From the NCBI RefSeq assembly GCF_031157315.1, contig NZ_JAVIFU010000007.1, forward strand, positions 62,001 to 126,000: DNA of 64,000 nucleotides, written 5' to 3'. This DNA is from Paenibacillus sp. LHD-38. GTDB taxonomy: Bacteria > Bacillota > Bacilli > Paenibacillales > Paenibacillaceae. Shown piece after piece: positions 24,738 to 33,655 of this stretch. The notes beneath the pieces are model-generated. The model worked only from the letters and a program-made list of their open reading frames with translations, was not told where the DNA came from and searched no databases. The translations under genes and the position numbers were made by a program. Position 1 is the first letter of the stretch; each line of letters opens with the position of its first letter.

Positions 24738-25580
24738 ATGAAGAGATTAAGCACACTAACACTGTTGATAGTACTTACCGTATTGCTTCTGGCAGCTTGC
24801 GGCGCCAAAAAAGACAATAGCAATGGAGGCACCCAGGAGCCAGCGGTAAGCCCAACTGCGGAGGCAGCACCGGGACAAGCGGCTTGGGATGCGATTAAAG
24901 AGAGCGGCAAGCTCCGTATCGGTACGGAGGGCACATACGCGCCATTTACATTTCATGATGAGTCAGGCAAGCTCACCGGGTTCGATGTCGAGATCGCAGA
25001 AGAGATTACTAAGCGGCTTGGCTTGAAGGCTGAATTCATTGAGACTTCGTGGGATTCCATTATCGCTGGCCTTGATGCTGAGCGCTTTGATACTATTTTC
25101 AACCAAGTGGGCATTACGGATGAACGGAAAGAGAAATATGATTTCTCTGATGATTATATCGTTTCCAAAGCAGTATTGATCGTTGCTGAAGATAACATGG
25201 ATATTAAAACGTTCGCGGACCTGAAAGGCAAAAAAGCAGGACAGTCGTTAACAAGCAACCTCGCTGATATTGCTCGCGAGAATGGGGCAGAGATTGTAAC
25301 GACGGATGGTTTCAACCAAGCGATCGATCTGCTTGCTTCGGGGCGTATCGATGCTACCGTAAATGACGGAATATCTTTCTTGGATTTAAAGAAACAAAAG
25401 CCTGACCTGCCGCTTAAAATTGTTGCTGAAGCACCGGATGCAGCCAAGAACGCCGCTCTTTTCAGAAAAGGAAATGAAGCTTTGATTGAGGCGGTAAACG
25501 GCGCGCTTGCCGAGATGAAGAGCGATGGCACTTACTTAAAAATCTCCGAGAAATATTTTGGAGCAGACGTCTCCAAATAA
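24738..25580 (+). CDS. tcyA: Polar amino acid (probably cystine) ABC transporter substrate-binding lipoprotein
   Basis: 280 residues, lipoprotein signal ending LLAAC at Cys21. SBP_bac_3 fold: LRIGTEGTYAPFTFHDESG, GFDVEIAEEITKRLGLKAEF and, diagnostic of cystine-binding members, FDTIFNQVGITDERKEKYDF. It binds the amino acid at the cell surface for the permease and ATPase downstream. The cystine assignment rests on resemblance to TcyA/FliY. Confidence 0.85.
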   Translation: MKRLSTLTLLIVLTVLLLAACGAKKDNSNGGTQEPAVSPTAEAAPGQAAWDAIKESGKLRIGTEGTYAPFTFHDESGKLTGFDVEIAEEITKRLGLKAEFIETSWDSIIAGLDAERFDTIFNQVGITDERKEKYDFSDDYIVSKAVLIVAEDNMDIKTFADLKGKKAGQSLTSNLADIARENGAEIVTTDGFNQAIDLLASGRIDATVNDGISFLDLKKQKPDLPLKIVAEAPDAAKNAALFRKGNEALIEAVNGALAEMKSDGTYLKISEKYFGADVSK

Positions 25581-25632
25581 TGAATGCTGCCATGCTGACT
25601 AACAGCTCACAGGCGTAAAGGATGCTTATAAT

Positions 25633-26301
25633 ATGACTGATCGTCAAATAGAGATTCTTATAGATTCACTGCTGCCCCTGCTTAAAGCAGGGGTACTTTT
25701 TACGATTCCGCTAGCTTTAGTTTCATTTACTCTTGGTCTCATTTTAGCTGTTGCTACTGCTCTTGCAAGACTATCCACCATAAGAGTACTGCGGCTTGTT
25801 GCACGCTTCTATGTATGGATCATTCGCGGAACTCCGCTGCTTGTCCAATTGTTTATTATCTTCTATGGTCTTCCTTATGTGGGGGTTATATTAGATCCGT
25901 TTACTGCATCTGTCATCGGCTTCACGCTCAGTGTAGGCGCCTACGGCTCCGAGATCGTACGTGCAGCGATTCAGTCGATCCAGAAAGGCCAATGGGAAGC
26001 AGCATATTCACTAGGTATGACGAGGTGGCAGGCGCTTCGGCGAGTCATTTTACCGCAGGCGGCTCGCGTGTCGATTCCGCCGCTTGGCAGCTCGTTCATT
26101 AGCTTAGTAAAGGATACGTCTCTTGCAGCTACCATTACTTATGTGGAGATGTTCCGTGTAGCGCAACAAATTAACGCAGCTAAGTACGAGCCTCTTCTGA
26201 TTTATTGCACCGCTGGGGCCATCTATCTTTTGTTCTGCTCAGTACTGTCATGGCTGCAGAATGTTACCGAGAAACGATTGGCGCGGTATTCCGCAAGCTA
26301 A
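25633..26301 (+). CDS. tcyB: Amino acid ABC transporter permease (TcyB-like)
   Basis: 222 residues, five membrane segments. FYVWIIRGTPLLVQLFIIFYGLP and GAYGSEIVRAAIQSIQKGQ are HisM-family signatures; AAYSLGMTRWQALRRVILPQ is the ATPase contact. 52 bp after the SBP, in the same operon. Confidence 0.87.
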   Translation: MTDRQIEILIDSLLPLLKAGVLFTIPLALVSFTLGLILAVATALARLSTIRVLRLVARFYVWIIRGTPLLVQLFIIFYGLPYVGVILDPFTASVIGFTLSVGAYGSEIVRAAIQSIQKGQWEAAYSLGMTRWQALRRVILPQAARVSIPPLGSSFISLVKDTSLAATITYVEMFRVAQQINAAKYEPLLIYCTAGAIYLLFCSVLSWLQNVTEKRLARYSAS

Positions 26302-26315
26302 GGGAGAGAGTATAG

Positions 26316-27068
26316 ATGATTGAAATTCGCAATTTGCATAAGTCCTTCGGATCATTGGAAGTTCTGAAAGGAATTGATATGACGTTGGAGAGGGGCAAAG
26401 TGCTCGCGATAATAGGCCCCTCAGGTTCCGGCAAGACGACGCTGCTTCGATGCTTCAATCTTCTAGAAGTGCCTGATCGAGGCATATTAACGGTCGGTAA
26501 GCAAACGTTGGATTTTGAGGCGGGGAAGAAAGTTCGGGAGAAGGAAGCCGTAGCCCTACGCAAGCAAACGGGTATGGTGTTCCAGTCGTTTAATCTTTTT
26601 CCACATAAAACAGCTATTGAGAATATTATGGAAGCGCAAGTGACTGTGCAGAAGAAGAGCAAGTCAGACTCTCGGCAACGCGCCGCAGAGCTGCTGGCTA
26701 AGGTTGGCTTGGCCGATAAGGCTGAATTTTACCCGCATCAATTGTCAGGTGGACAACAACAGCGGATTGGCATTGCCAGAGCAATGGCTACTGATCCCGA
26801 GGTGCTGCTGTTCGATGAGCCGACATCAGCGCTGGATCCTGAATTGGTTGGCGAGGTGCTCAAGGTTATTAAGCAGCTTGCAGCAGATGGGATGACGATG
26901 ATAATCGTCACTCACGAGATGAAGTTCGCAGCGGATGTAGCGGATCGCGTCATTCTTATGGTTGACGGAGTTATTATTGAAGAAGGGCCGCCGGAGAAAG
27001 TTTTGGAAAATCCTCAGAGCGCACGTGCCATTCAATTTTTAAATCGATTAGCCAGTTATGAAATCTAG
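26316..27068 (+). CDS. tcyC: Amino acid ABC transporter ATPase (TcyC/GlnQ-like)
   Basis: 250 residues. Walker A GPSGSGKT, signature [14 protein letters not shown], Walker [16 protein letters not shown] and IVTHEM are all intact. Starts 14 bp after the permease and ends before a strong terminator, closing the three-gene operon. Confidence 0.9.
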   Translation: MIEIRNLHKSFGSLEVLKGIDMTLERGKVLAIIGPSGSGKTTLLRCFNLLEVPDRGILTVGKQTLDFEAGKKVREKEAVALRKQTGMVFQSFNLFPHKTAIENIMEAQVTVQKKSKSDSRQRAAELLAKVGLADKAEFYPHQLSGGQQQRIGIARAMATDPEVLLFDEPTSALDPELVGEVLKVIKQLAADGMTMIIVTHEMKFAADVADRVILMVDGVIIEEGPPEKVLENPQSARAIQFLNRLASYEI

Positions 27069-27087
27069 TAGAAGAACATACGATAGA

Positions 27088-27121
27088 GGGGATGCTGCCA
27101 GGTTGGCAGCATCCCCTTTTT
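27088..27121 (+). terminator. Rho-independent terminator of the amino-acid importer operon
   Basis: Perfect 13-bp stem GGGGATGCTGCCA/TGGCAGCATCCCC, loop GGT, followed by TTTTT. Confidence 0.95.
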
Positions 27122-27226
27122 AACGATTGATAGAAAAACAGAAACACTGACATACCCTTGTCAGTAACGGTAGCTTATAATCGTAATAGAGACCAGTACT
27201 AAAATGATCTTAGGAGGAAATTGAAT

Positions 27227-27661
27227 ATGAGCAAATTACAAACATTGCGAGGATTTGCGACTATCAGTTATTGGGCGGATGATATGGAGGCGGCAAAGGC
27301 GTGGTATTCAGAGCTGCTGGGCAGTGCACCTTACTTCGAACGCTCAGGACCAGATGGTCAACTAGTGTATGCCGAGTTTCGCCTTGGTGACTACCAGCAC
27401 GAACTGGGTCTGATCGATCGCCGTTTTGCTCCTCCGCGTGGAACGGCTGGCCCCGGTGGTGCCATCATGTATTGGCATGTTGATGATATAGAAGCTGCAC
27501 TTAGCAATTTGAAGGCCATGGGAGCGGAAGAGTACGAACCGCTAGTACACCGTGGGGAGGGATTCATCACGGCTTCCGTCACTGATCCATTTGGTAACGT
27601 GCTGGGTATTATGTACAACTCCCACTATTTAGAGATACTGAATTCCAGAATTCAAGGGTGA
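27227..27661 (+). CDS. VOC-superfamily (glyoxalase/bleomycin resistance) protein
   Basis: 144 residues from ATG 27227 (AGGAGG at 27212-27217). ATISYWADDMEAAKAWYSELL, HELGLIDRRFAPP, MYWHVDDIEAALSNL and SVTDPFGNVLGIMYN give the paired beta-alpha-beta units and the His/Glu-type metal positions of a single-chain VOC protein. Single gene; substrate unknown. Confidence 0.88.
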   Translation: MSKLQTLRGFATISYWADDMEAAKAWYSELLGSAPYFERSGPDGQLVYAEFRLGDYQHELGLIDRRFAPPRGTAGPGGAIMYWHVDDIEAALSNLKAMGAEEYEPLVHRGEGFITASVTDPFGNVLGIMYNSHYLEILNSRIQG

Positions 27662-27773
27662 GCAATAGATTAAATAGTACAAGTTCACACTCAACAAGAA
27701 TAGCGAAAATGGCTAAGTAACAATCACAGTACTAAAGATTATTGTTGGTTAATAAAGAAAAAGAGGGAACTTA

Positions 27774-28280
27774 ATGATTATTCGAGTTTTGGATGAGCAA
27801 GATGCTGGATTGTATCAGGATCTGCGATTAAATGCCCTAAAAAACAATCCTGAGGCTTTTGGCTCGACGTATGAGAGAGAAGAAAAATTTTCACTGGAGA
27901 CTGTAATAGAGCGAATAAAACCCACCAAGGACAAGTTTGTTCTGGGAGCTTTTGATGATGGTTGTTCGCTCGTTGGAAGCGTTGGATTTGTTCGGGAGAA
28001 TGGTCTAAAAACTTCTCATAAAGGTAATGTTTTTGGGATGTATGTAGCACCTGAAGGAAGAGGGCAAGGGGTAGGGAAATCCCTAATGCTTGAACTAAGT
28101 AGAAAGGCAAAAGTTTGTGATGGACTAGAGCAAATAAACTTAGCAGTCATTTCTGAAAACCACGCTGCAAAAAAACTTTACACCTCCATAGGGTTTAAGG
28201 TATACGGTGTGGAACAAAACGCCTTAAAGTATAAAGGGCAGTATTTTGATGAGGATTATATGGTTCTAAAAACTCAATGA
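27774..28280 (+). CDS. GNAT-family N-acetyltransferase
   Basis: 168 residues. Motif A: GNVFGMYVAPEGRGQGVGKS; motif B: LAVISENHAAKKLYTSIGFK. The N-terminal ALKNNPEAFGSTYEREEKFS is typical of the YobR/MddA-like GNAT group. AAGAGGGAAC precedes ATG 27774. Single gene with its own terminator. Confidence 0.9.
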   Translation: MIIRVLDEQDAGLYQDLRLNALKNNPEAFGSTYEREEKFSLETVIERIKPTKDKFVLGAFDDGCSLVGSVGFVRENGLKTSHKGNVFGMYVAPEGRGQGVGKSLMLELSRKAKVCDGLEQINLAVISENHAAKKLYTSIGFKVYGVEQNALKYKGQYFDEDYMVLKTQ

Positions 28281-28300
28281 AGAACTCTAGACAAACGATG

Positions 28301-28327
28301 AAGGAGCTGCCGCGGCAGCTCCTTTTT
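28301..28327 (+). terminator. Rho-independent terminator after the GNAT gene
   Basis: AAGGAGCTGCC/GGCAGCTCCTT, an 11-bp perfect stem with a two-base loop, followed by TTT. Confidence 0.85.
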
Positions 28328-28373
28328 ACAACTTCACAAAATATAGGTTATTGTACAAATATACTGCTGGGCA

Positions 28374-28399
28374 TTGAGTTAACGGGAAGGATAACGCAG
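28374..28399 (+). repeat. AACGGGCAG-family hairpin repeat, copy 8 (diverged)
   Basis: TTGAGTTAACGGGAAGGATA with arms GTTA/TAAC. Located between a GNAT gene with terminator and a broken DinB gene. Confidence 0.5.
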
Positions 28400-28436
28400 T
28401 AGTAGTGATTGTTAATTTCCATTGTACTGAGAACGT

Positions 28437-28861
28437 ATGTTTGGTAAAATTATACACATACTGAGTTATTGGGGGCTGCCAATGGATATCGTTGCACACA
28501 TTAGAGGTGCGGTACACTCTCGAATTGAAACAATCCTCTTAGATATTCCCGACACAAGAGATAGCGAGAAGGAATTTGAAAAAGGTCTAGAAATGTCAAA
28601 AGAACAAGCCATAATAATGACCAGGGATGCTTTAAATATCTTGAATGTCTCAAATCTAGCCCGGAGTTATTGATGTCACAACCCTTTCTTAATTTACCGC
28701 CTCTTACATACAGCCAAGTAAATAACGAGACGATAGCTCTTAATCTTATGATAGCGATGGTGAGAGAAATCCATTATCATACAGGGCAAATCATCTATGC
28801 AGCAAAAGTCAGAAAGGGACAGCTTGTGTGGCAATACGAAGTAAATATGGGAGGTTTTTGA
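28437..28861 (+). pseudogene. DinB-like protein, N-terminally truncated and frameshifted
   Basis: First frame (to 28673) reads MDIVAHIRGAVHSRIETILL, then PDTRDSEKEFEKGLEMSKEQ; second frame (to 28861) reads SQVNNETIALNLMIAMVREI and the conserved HYHTGQIIYAAKVRKG. Both halves belong to one DinB/DUF1572-type protein, with the frame switch near 28665-28680. HYHTGQI provides the C-terminal metal-site His residues. The N-terminal helix is missing. It ends one base before the methyltransferase start and may once have been co-transcribed with it. Confidence 0.7.
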
Positions 28862-28862
28862 G

Positions 28863-29645
28863 ATGGAAAGAAAAAACACTTTTAACGAAATTGCAAGGGA
28901 ATACGATAAGTACAGACCTAGTTATCCGGATCAGTTGTTTACTGACATCTTGGAGTTCACGGCTATCAAGGAAGGCGATTCCATACTTGAAATCGGCAGT
29001 GGCACAGGTCTGGCAACGAAAGGTTTTGTAGATTTAGGGTTTGATAATGTGACTTGTATTGAATTAGGTCAAAATTTAGCGGAACTTACTCGTGAAAAAT
29101 TTAAAAACAGACCCAATGTTAACATAATCAATTCCCCATTTGAAACTTGGCAGAGTGAAAAGAGTAACTTTGACCTGGCTATATCCGGTACAGCTTTTCA
29201 TTTTATTCAGCCACAAGAAGTTGGCTATCGCAAGGTCTTCGACCTGCTCAGCGAGGAAGGCTCTATAGCATTCTTTTGGACCGTCCATGTCCCGTCTTTT
29301 GATGATGTCTCTAATCGAATTCGGGAAAGTTATAAGAGATATGCCCCTCAACTAGATGATTCAAAAAATCCAACCATTGAACAAATTATTGATGAAAGGT
29401 CAGTTTTAACTCTAAAGGAGGGGTTATTTAAGGAATTAAAAGTAAAGCAATACATATGTAATCACACCTATACAGCTAATGAATATATCTCTTTATTAAA
29501 CACTAATTCCAGACATAGACTAATTTCCGACAATGTGCGATTTGAATTGTTTGGGGAAATTAAAGAAGCGATTGAAGAACATGGTGGAAATCTTATTAAA
29601 CCTCAAGCTGTTGTATTGTTTCATGCCAAAAAAAATCTAAAGTAA
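28863..29645 (+). CDS. Class I SAM-dependent methyltransferase
   Basis: 260 residues from ATG 28863 (GGGAGG upstream). N-terminal FNEIAREYDKYRPSYPDQLF is typical of methyltransferase-11 proteins; motif I is ILEIGSGTGLATKG, the acidic motif II strand is VTCIELGQNL, then FDLAISGTAFHFI and the later GSIAFFW strand. Acceptor unknown. Low GC like the adjacent DinB remnant, consistent with acquisition together. Confidence 0.88.
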   Translation: MERKNTFNEIAREYDKYRPSYPDQLFTDILEFTAIKEGDSILEIGSGTGLATKGFVDLGFDNVTCIELGQNLAELTREKFKNRPNVNIINSPFETWQSEKSNFDLAISGTAFHFIQPQEVGYRKVFDLLSEEGSIAFFWTVHVPSFDDVSNRIRESYKRYAPQLDDSKNPTIEQIIDERSVLTLKEGLFKELKVKQYICNHTYTANEYISLLNTNSRHRLISDNVRFELFGEIKEAIEEHGGNLIKPQAVVLFHAKKNLK

Positions 29646-29647
29646 GC

Positions 29648-29770
29648 GATTTTTTTCGCTCTAGCTGCTTTTTCCACTTATACAGCGTCGTTTCAGATAG
29701 TCAGCTATCCCTTGCGATCTGACTTGCGGACTCATTGTTGGGCGGTATAATTCGTTGCATTAGGGTACGA
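29648..29770 (-). pseudogene. IS3-type transposase OrfA remnant
   Basis: On the minus strand the frame reads MQRIIPPNNESASQIARDS, then TGA (29701-29703), then LSETTLYKWKKQLERKK. This is the helix-turn-helix of IS3-family OrfA (NESVSAIAR...GLSEATLYKWKKQ), with the usual Gly replaced by a stop. No inverted repeats or OrfB are visible, so only a fragment of the element remains. The rest of 29771-30098 is AT-rich with no gene seen. Confidence 0.65.
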
Positions 29771-30098
29771 CAACTATTCTGACAGAGGGAGTACCACAAA
29801 AGCTCTGAAGATGCTGTCGAAATAAGTATGTCGAAAATAATAAACATGATACTTGAAAATGACACGAAGCCGAGTAACAAACTACAATAGAAATCGCGGA
29901 TATGTCGCAATTCCGTAGCAAATGTTCCGAATAATGGAGTTATAATGGGGCTATTTCCGATTTTTTTTCCTCCTTTGATTTTGTCGATAATTATTTTTTA
30001 GTTACACCAGCTTATGACATGCTTCGTAACGATCATCTGGTACTATTTTTTGAGTTACTCTTTTTGGCTTAGGAGAGTATACAACACCAATAGAGGAG

Positions 30099-31262
30099 AT
30101 GATCCGTATAACACAGAAGAAATGTATTGCTATGTTACTTGCAGGTGGAGAAGGAAAGCGGCTTGCTCCGCTAACCCAGAAGCTAGCTAAGCCGGCGGTG
30201 CCATTCGGTGGCCAATATCGCATTATTGATTTTCCGCTCAGCAATTGTTTGAATTCAGGAATTGACACGATTGGGGTATTGACCCAGTACAAGGCGGAGA
30301 CCTTGCATATGCATATTAAAGACGGTGGATTTTGTTTGAATGACAATGAAACCGAAATTACGCTTCTTGATGCCAGTCGTCAGGCTAATGGCCTCTATAC
30401 GGGAACGGCTGATGCCATCTACAAAAATTTGGATTACATACAGCGGAATAATCCGGAGCACGTACTATTGCTCTCTGGGGATCATATTTATAAGATGGAT
30501 TATAACGCCATGATTCAGTTCCATGAGGAAAGCGGAGCAGAAGCTACGATCTCGGTAAAGCAGGTTCCGTGGAAAGACGCACATCAATTCGGCATTATGA
30601 ATGTAGACGATTCGTATAAAGTAACTAACTTTATCGAAAAGCCATCCCAGCCTGAAAGCAATCTTGCTTCAATGGGCATTTACATATTCCGGTGGTCGTT
30701 CCTAAAGCGTTATTTGCTCCAGGATGCTGAGAATGAGCTTTCTTCTCATGACTTCGGAAAGGACCTCATCCCTCAGATGCTGGCGGCAGGGTCGAATGTG
30801 TATGCTTATCCTTTTCAGGGATACTGGCGTGATGTGGGCACGGTGGAGAGCCTTTGGGAGGCACATATGGAGGTGCTCGGCGGTGAGATCGTTCTTGATG
30901 ACGGACAATGGCCGATGTACACAAATAAGCGTCTTCAACCATCGCCAACGAATCTCTACAAGGCTGCTGAATCTCATAAATCGTTGATTAATCCTGATAG
31001 TATAATTGAAGGAGAGTTAGTAAGATCGGTCGTATTTAGCGGCGTACATATCGGCCCAGGATGCGAAATCCGGGAAAGCATCATTATGCCGGACGTCAAA
31101 ATCGGACGCAATGTCCAAATCTATAAAGCTATTCTTGGCGAAGGAAGTGTGATAGAAGATGGGGCAGTTATAGGGAATCCAAATGGAGAAATTACCGTGA
31201 TCGGAAAGGACGAATTCATATCAGCCGACTCTCCAGCTGTTCTTGACATTATTATTGCTTAA
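30099..31262 (+). CDS. glgC: Glucose-1-phosphate adenylyltransferase
   Basis: 387 residues. N-terminal nucleotidyltransferase domain with AMLLAGGEGKRLAPLT (pyrophosphate loop), KPAVPFGGQYRIIDFPLSNC, LLSGDHIYKMDY (metal Asp) and FIEKP; C-terminal left-handed beta-helix with VFSGVHIGPGCEI and IIMPDVKIG. It makes ADP-glucose for glycogen. It stands alone, without glgD, glgA or glgB. Start oddity: GAGGAG abuts ATG 30099 with no spacer, and no other ATG, GTG or TTG fits before AMLLAGG except the downstream Met, so the true start is uncertain. Confidence 0.92.
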   Translation: MIRITQKKCIAMLLAGGEGKRLAPLTQKLAKPAVPFGGQYRIIDFPLSNCLNSGIDTIGVLTQYKAETLHMHIKDGGFCLNDNETEITLLDASRQANGLYTGTADAIYKNLDYIQRNNPEHVLLLSGDHIYKMDYNAMIQFHEESGAEATISVKQVPWKDAHQFGIMNVDDSYKVTNFIEKPSQPESNLASMGIYIFRWSFLKRYLLQDAENELSSHDFGKDLIPQMLAAGSNVYAYPFQGYWRDVGTVESLWEAHMEVLGGEIVLDDGQWPMYTNKRLQPSPTNLYKAAESHKSLINPDSIIEGELVRSVVFSGVHIGPGCEIRESIIMPDVKIGRNVQIYKAILGEGSVIEDGAVIGNPNGEITVIGKDEFISADSPAVLDIIIA

Positions 31263-31329
31263 ATGGGTTGTTGAAAAAAGCTTATCCGTCTAAAAAAGCT
31301 GGAACATGAGAGAATCATGTTCTAACTCA

Positions 31330-31359
31330 GGCTGTCGAGAAACCTCGACAGCCATTTTT
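31330..31359 (+). terminator. Rho-independent terminator after glgC
   Basis: GGCTGTCGAG, loop AAAC, CTCGACAGCC, then ATTTTT. A partial copy of its left arm (CAGGCTGTCGAGA) also occurs near 36366. Confidence 0.85.
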
Positions 31360-31419
31360 CCGTCCATTATTACGCCTGGCAATGTTCATGATTCAATGCC
31401 TAACAACGACTAACTGATC

Positions 31420-32289
31420 TCATTCTTTGGAGTGCTCTAGTTTCCGATAGGCGCGGGGTGAGAGGCCTGACAGCATTTTAAACACTTTTCCAAAGTGGGA
31501 AAAGTTCTCAAAGCCGCAGTGTTCTGACACCTGAGTTACACTCCAGTCCGTTTCTCGCAGGAGGAGTTCGGCCTCTTTTACCCGGGTGATGTTGATGTAC
31601 TGGGTAAAACCGAAGCCGGTGACTTCCTTGAAGACGCGGCACAGGTGGCCCTTGCTAATAAAAAACTGCTTGGCAAGCATGTCCAGATGAAGAGGCTCCT
31701 TGTAATGCAGATTAATGTGGCGGATGATATCCGTTACCTTCCGCTGGATCGGAGTAAGCTCAACATCCGGCAGAGCCTTACGTTTCAGAATGTGACGAGC
31801 TGTGAACAGCAGCAATTCAATAGCCATGTTCCGGATGTGCAGTTGATAGCCTGGAGGGCATTCACTTAGTTCGCTTAGCAGAGAGCCAAGGAGCTCTTCC
31901 ACATGCATCCGTTCTTTAAGGTTCAGCCTGACGAGCGGTTGGGCTTCGGCGAACGGGGCCAGTAGCAGATCCCTATCCTCCTGCGAATATTCCTTAAAGA
32001 ATGATTGAGCAAAATGTAGAACGATCCGTTCATGATTGGGTTCGCTCCGCTCGGACGTTTTGTGAACGGCGTTGGAGTCGATGAGCACCATATCACCCGC
32101 GTGGACAGGATAGAAGGAGTCTCTGATAAAGTAGTTCCTTTCCCCGCGAAACAGATAATAAATTTCATACGCCATATGGTAGTGGGTATGATTCATTGAA
32201 TAATGGCCGATTCTCCGGTCGTATTCGATCCACAACGGATCGCTCATTGAGCCTAAGCTAAGCTTGCCAGGGAGTGATTGAACGGTCAT
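31420..32289 (-). CDS. AraC-family regulator with cupin sensor domain
   Basis: 289 residues from ATG 32289 (AAGGAG seven bases upstream; ATG 32307 lacks a site). N-terminal cupin: HTHYHMAYEIYYLFRGERNYFIRD in sequence, then VHAGDMVLIDSNAVHKT. C-terminal double helix-turn-helix: LDMLAKQFFISKGHLCRVFK and VTQVSEHCGFENFSHFGKVF with the closing GLSPRAYRK. It is divergent from the GH105 gene, a layout that implies it controls the rhamnoside-degrading genes to its right in response to a sugar. Confidence 0.9.
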   Translation of the reverse strand: MTVQSLPGKLSLGSMSDPLWIEYDRRIGHYSMNHTHYHMAYEIYYLFRGERNYFIRDSFYPVHAGDMVLIDSNAVHKTSERSEPNHERIVLHFAQSFFKEYSQEDRDLLLAPFAEAQPLVRLNLKERMHVEELLGSLLSELSECPPGYQLHIRNMAIELLLFTARHILKRKALPDVELTPIQRKVTDIIRHINLHYKEPLHLDMLAKQFFISKGHLCRVFKEVTGFGFTQYINITRVKEAELLLRETDWSVTQVSEHCGFENFSHFGKVFKMLSGLSPRAYRKLEHSKE

Positions 32290-32478
32290 GGAGGGCTCCT
32301 TTCTCATAAACTTCGAACACCTATTATATCAATATATACGGTGTTTAAGGTATATTTGTGCATAAATGCGGAGAAATCATTCCTATTTTCATGATAATCT
32401 TGAAGCAAGAGAATCATTTTTGGCACAGTATAATGAAAACTATTAGTTTCATCGTGCAGAGTATACGGAGGAATAAAT

Positions 32479-33516
32479 ATGCGAAAATTTGAATACGACG
32501 AAAACGAAGTAAAAGAGCTTATAGACCGGGTAGTCCGCAGAACAATGAATATGGATTTCACTTGGAACTGGTCATGCGGAGTGGCTTATTACGGGATTTG
32601 CAAAGCGTGGGAAGTGACGGGAAATCAAGAATACATCGATTTTCTGGTCAAATGGGTGGACGAGTACCTGGAGCTCGGGCTGCCGCCTATGATGGTCAAC
32701 GCTTGTGCCATGGGGCATACGATGCTGACCCTGCATGAAGCCACAGGCGACTCCAAATACCTTGATCTGGCGCTTTTGAAAGCCGAATATTTGCGAAAAG
32801 ACGCCATCCGATTCGGAGAAGGCGTGTTCCAGCATACGGTATCCTCCGAAAATGACTTTCCTGAGCAGGCTTGGGCGGATACGTTGTTTATGGCCGCCTA
32901 TTTCCTGCTGCGGCTTGGATTTAAGCTTGACAAAAAGGAATACATTGAAGATGCGCTCAATCAATTTTACTGGCATGAAGAATACCTTCAGGACACGAAG
33001 ACGAATTTGTTCTATCACGCATGGGATAATGTCAAGCAAGATCATTTGTCCGCTATTTACTGGGGCAGAGCCAATGCATGGGCCGCGTATACGATGGCTC
33101 AGGCCTATAAAATGCTGAATCCCTTTATGCCTATGTGGATGCAGATTGGAGGGGCTCTCGGTGATCAATTAAGCGCTCTGGTCAGGCTGCAATCACCGAA
33201 TGGACTGTGGCGTACGGTCTTGAATGATGAAACTTCCTATGAAGAAACCTCCGCCTCCGCCGGTATTGCCGCTTCACTAGTAACCTATGCACATCCGCTG
33301 CATCAGAATTATATGGCCAAAGCTTATGAAGGCATCTTGGCTAACATCGATGAAGACGGTTCGGTCCGGAATGTATCTGCAGGAACGGCAGTGATGTATT
33401 CTGCAGATGACTACAAGGTGATTTCCAAGAAGAGAGTACAAGGATGGGGCCAAGGATTGACTTTGGCTTTTCTTGTAGCTCTGCTTCAAAATAAGGAAGT
33501 AGTAAGTAAAATCTAA
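32479..33516 (+). CDS. GH105 unsaturated rhamnogalacturonyl hydrolase (YteR-like)
   Basis: 345 residues, the family's usual length. An (alpha/alpha)6 barrel: WNWSCGVAYYGICKAWEVTG, EQAWADTLFMAAYFLLRLG (catalytic-type Asp in WADTLFM), IYWGRANAWAAYTMAQAYKM and WRTVLNDETSYEETSASAGI. It lacks a signal peptide and therefore acts in the cytoplasm on unsaturated disaccharides imported after lyase action on pectin rhamnogalacturonan. GGAGG precedes ATG 32479. Confidence 0.9.
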   Translation: MRKFEYDENEVKELIDRVVRRTMNMDFTWNWSCGVAYYGICKAWEVTGNQEYIDFLVKWVDEYLELGLPPMMVNACAMGHTMLTLHEATGDSKYLDLALLKAEYLRKDAIRFGEGVFQHTVSSENDFPEQAWADTLFMAAYFLLRLGFKLDKKEYIEDALNQFYWHEEYLQDTKTNLFYHAWDNVKQDHLSAIYWGRANAWAAYTMAQAYKMLNPFMPMWMQIGGALGDQLSALVRLQSPNGLWRTVLNDETSYEETSASAGIAASLVTYAHPLHQNYMAKAYEGILANIDEDGSVRNVSAGTAVMYSADDYKVISKKRVQGWGQGLTLAFLVALLQNKEVVSKI

Positions 33517-33571
33517 GTAGGCGACTATGACTGTTGGTACAAGCAAGCGACCAGAAAATAATCAACAACGG

Positions 33572-33601
33572 ATGGAGGCATCAATCGATGCCTCCATTTT
33601 T
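33572..33601 (+). terminator. Terminator-like hairpin between GH105 and GH78 genes
   Basis: ATGGAGGCAT, loop CAATCG, ATGCCTCCAT, then TTTT. It lies inside the open frame upstream of the GH78 gene and is the main reason for placing that gene's start at 33656. It probably attenuates read-through. Confidence 0.75.
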
Positions 33602-33655
33602 CAACCTGCATTTCATGCGCCTCAAATTGAAGAACGATTGAAAGGGGATATCGTT

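Noticed and set aside
3180..28399. Classical integron attC sites
   Set aside because: The repeats lack the GTTRRRY/RYYYAAC core sites, and no integron integrase or attI is present. Only the single-gene-per-unit layout is similar, so I report an analogy only.
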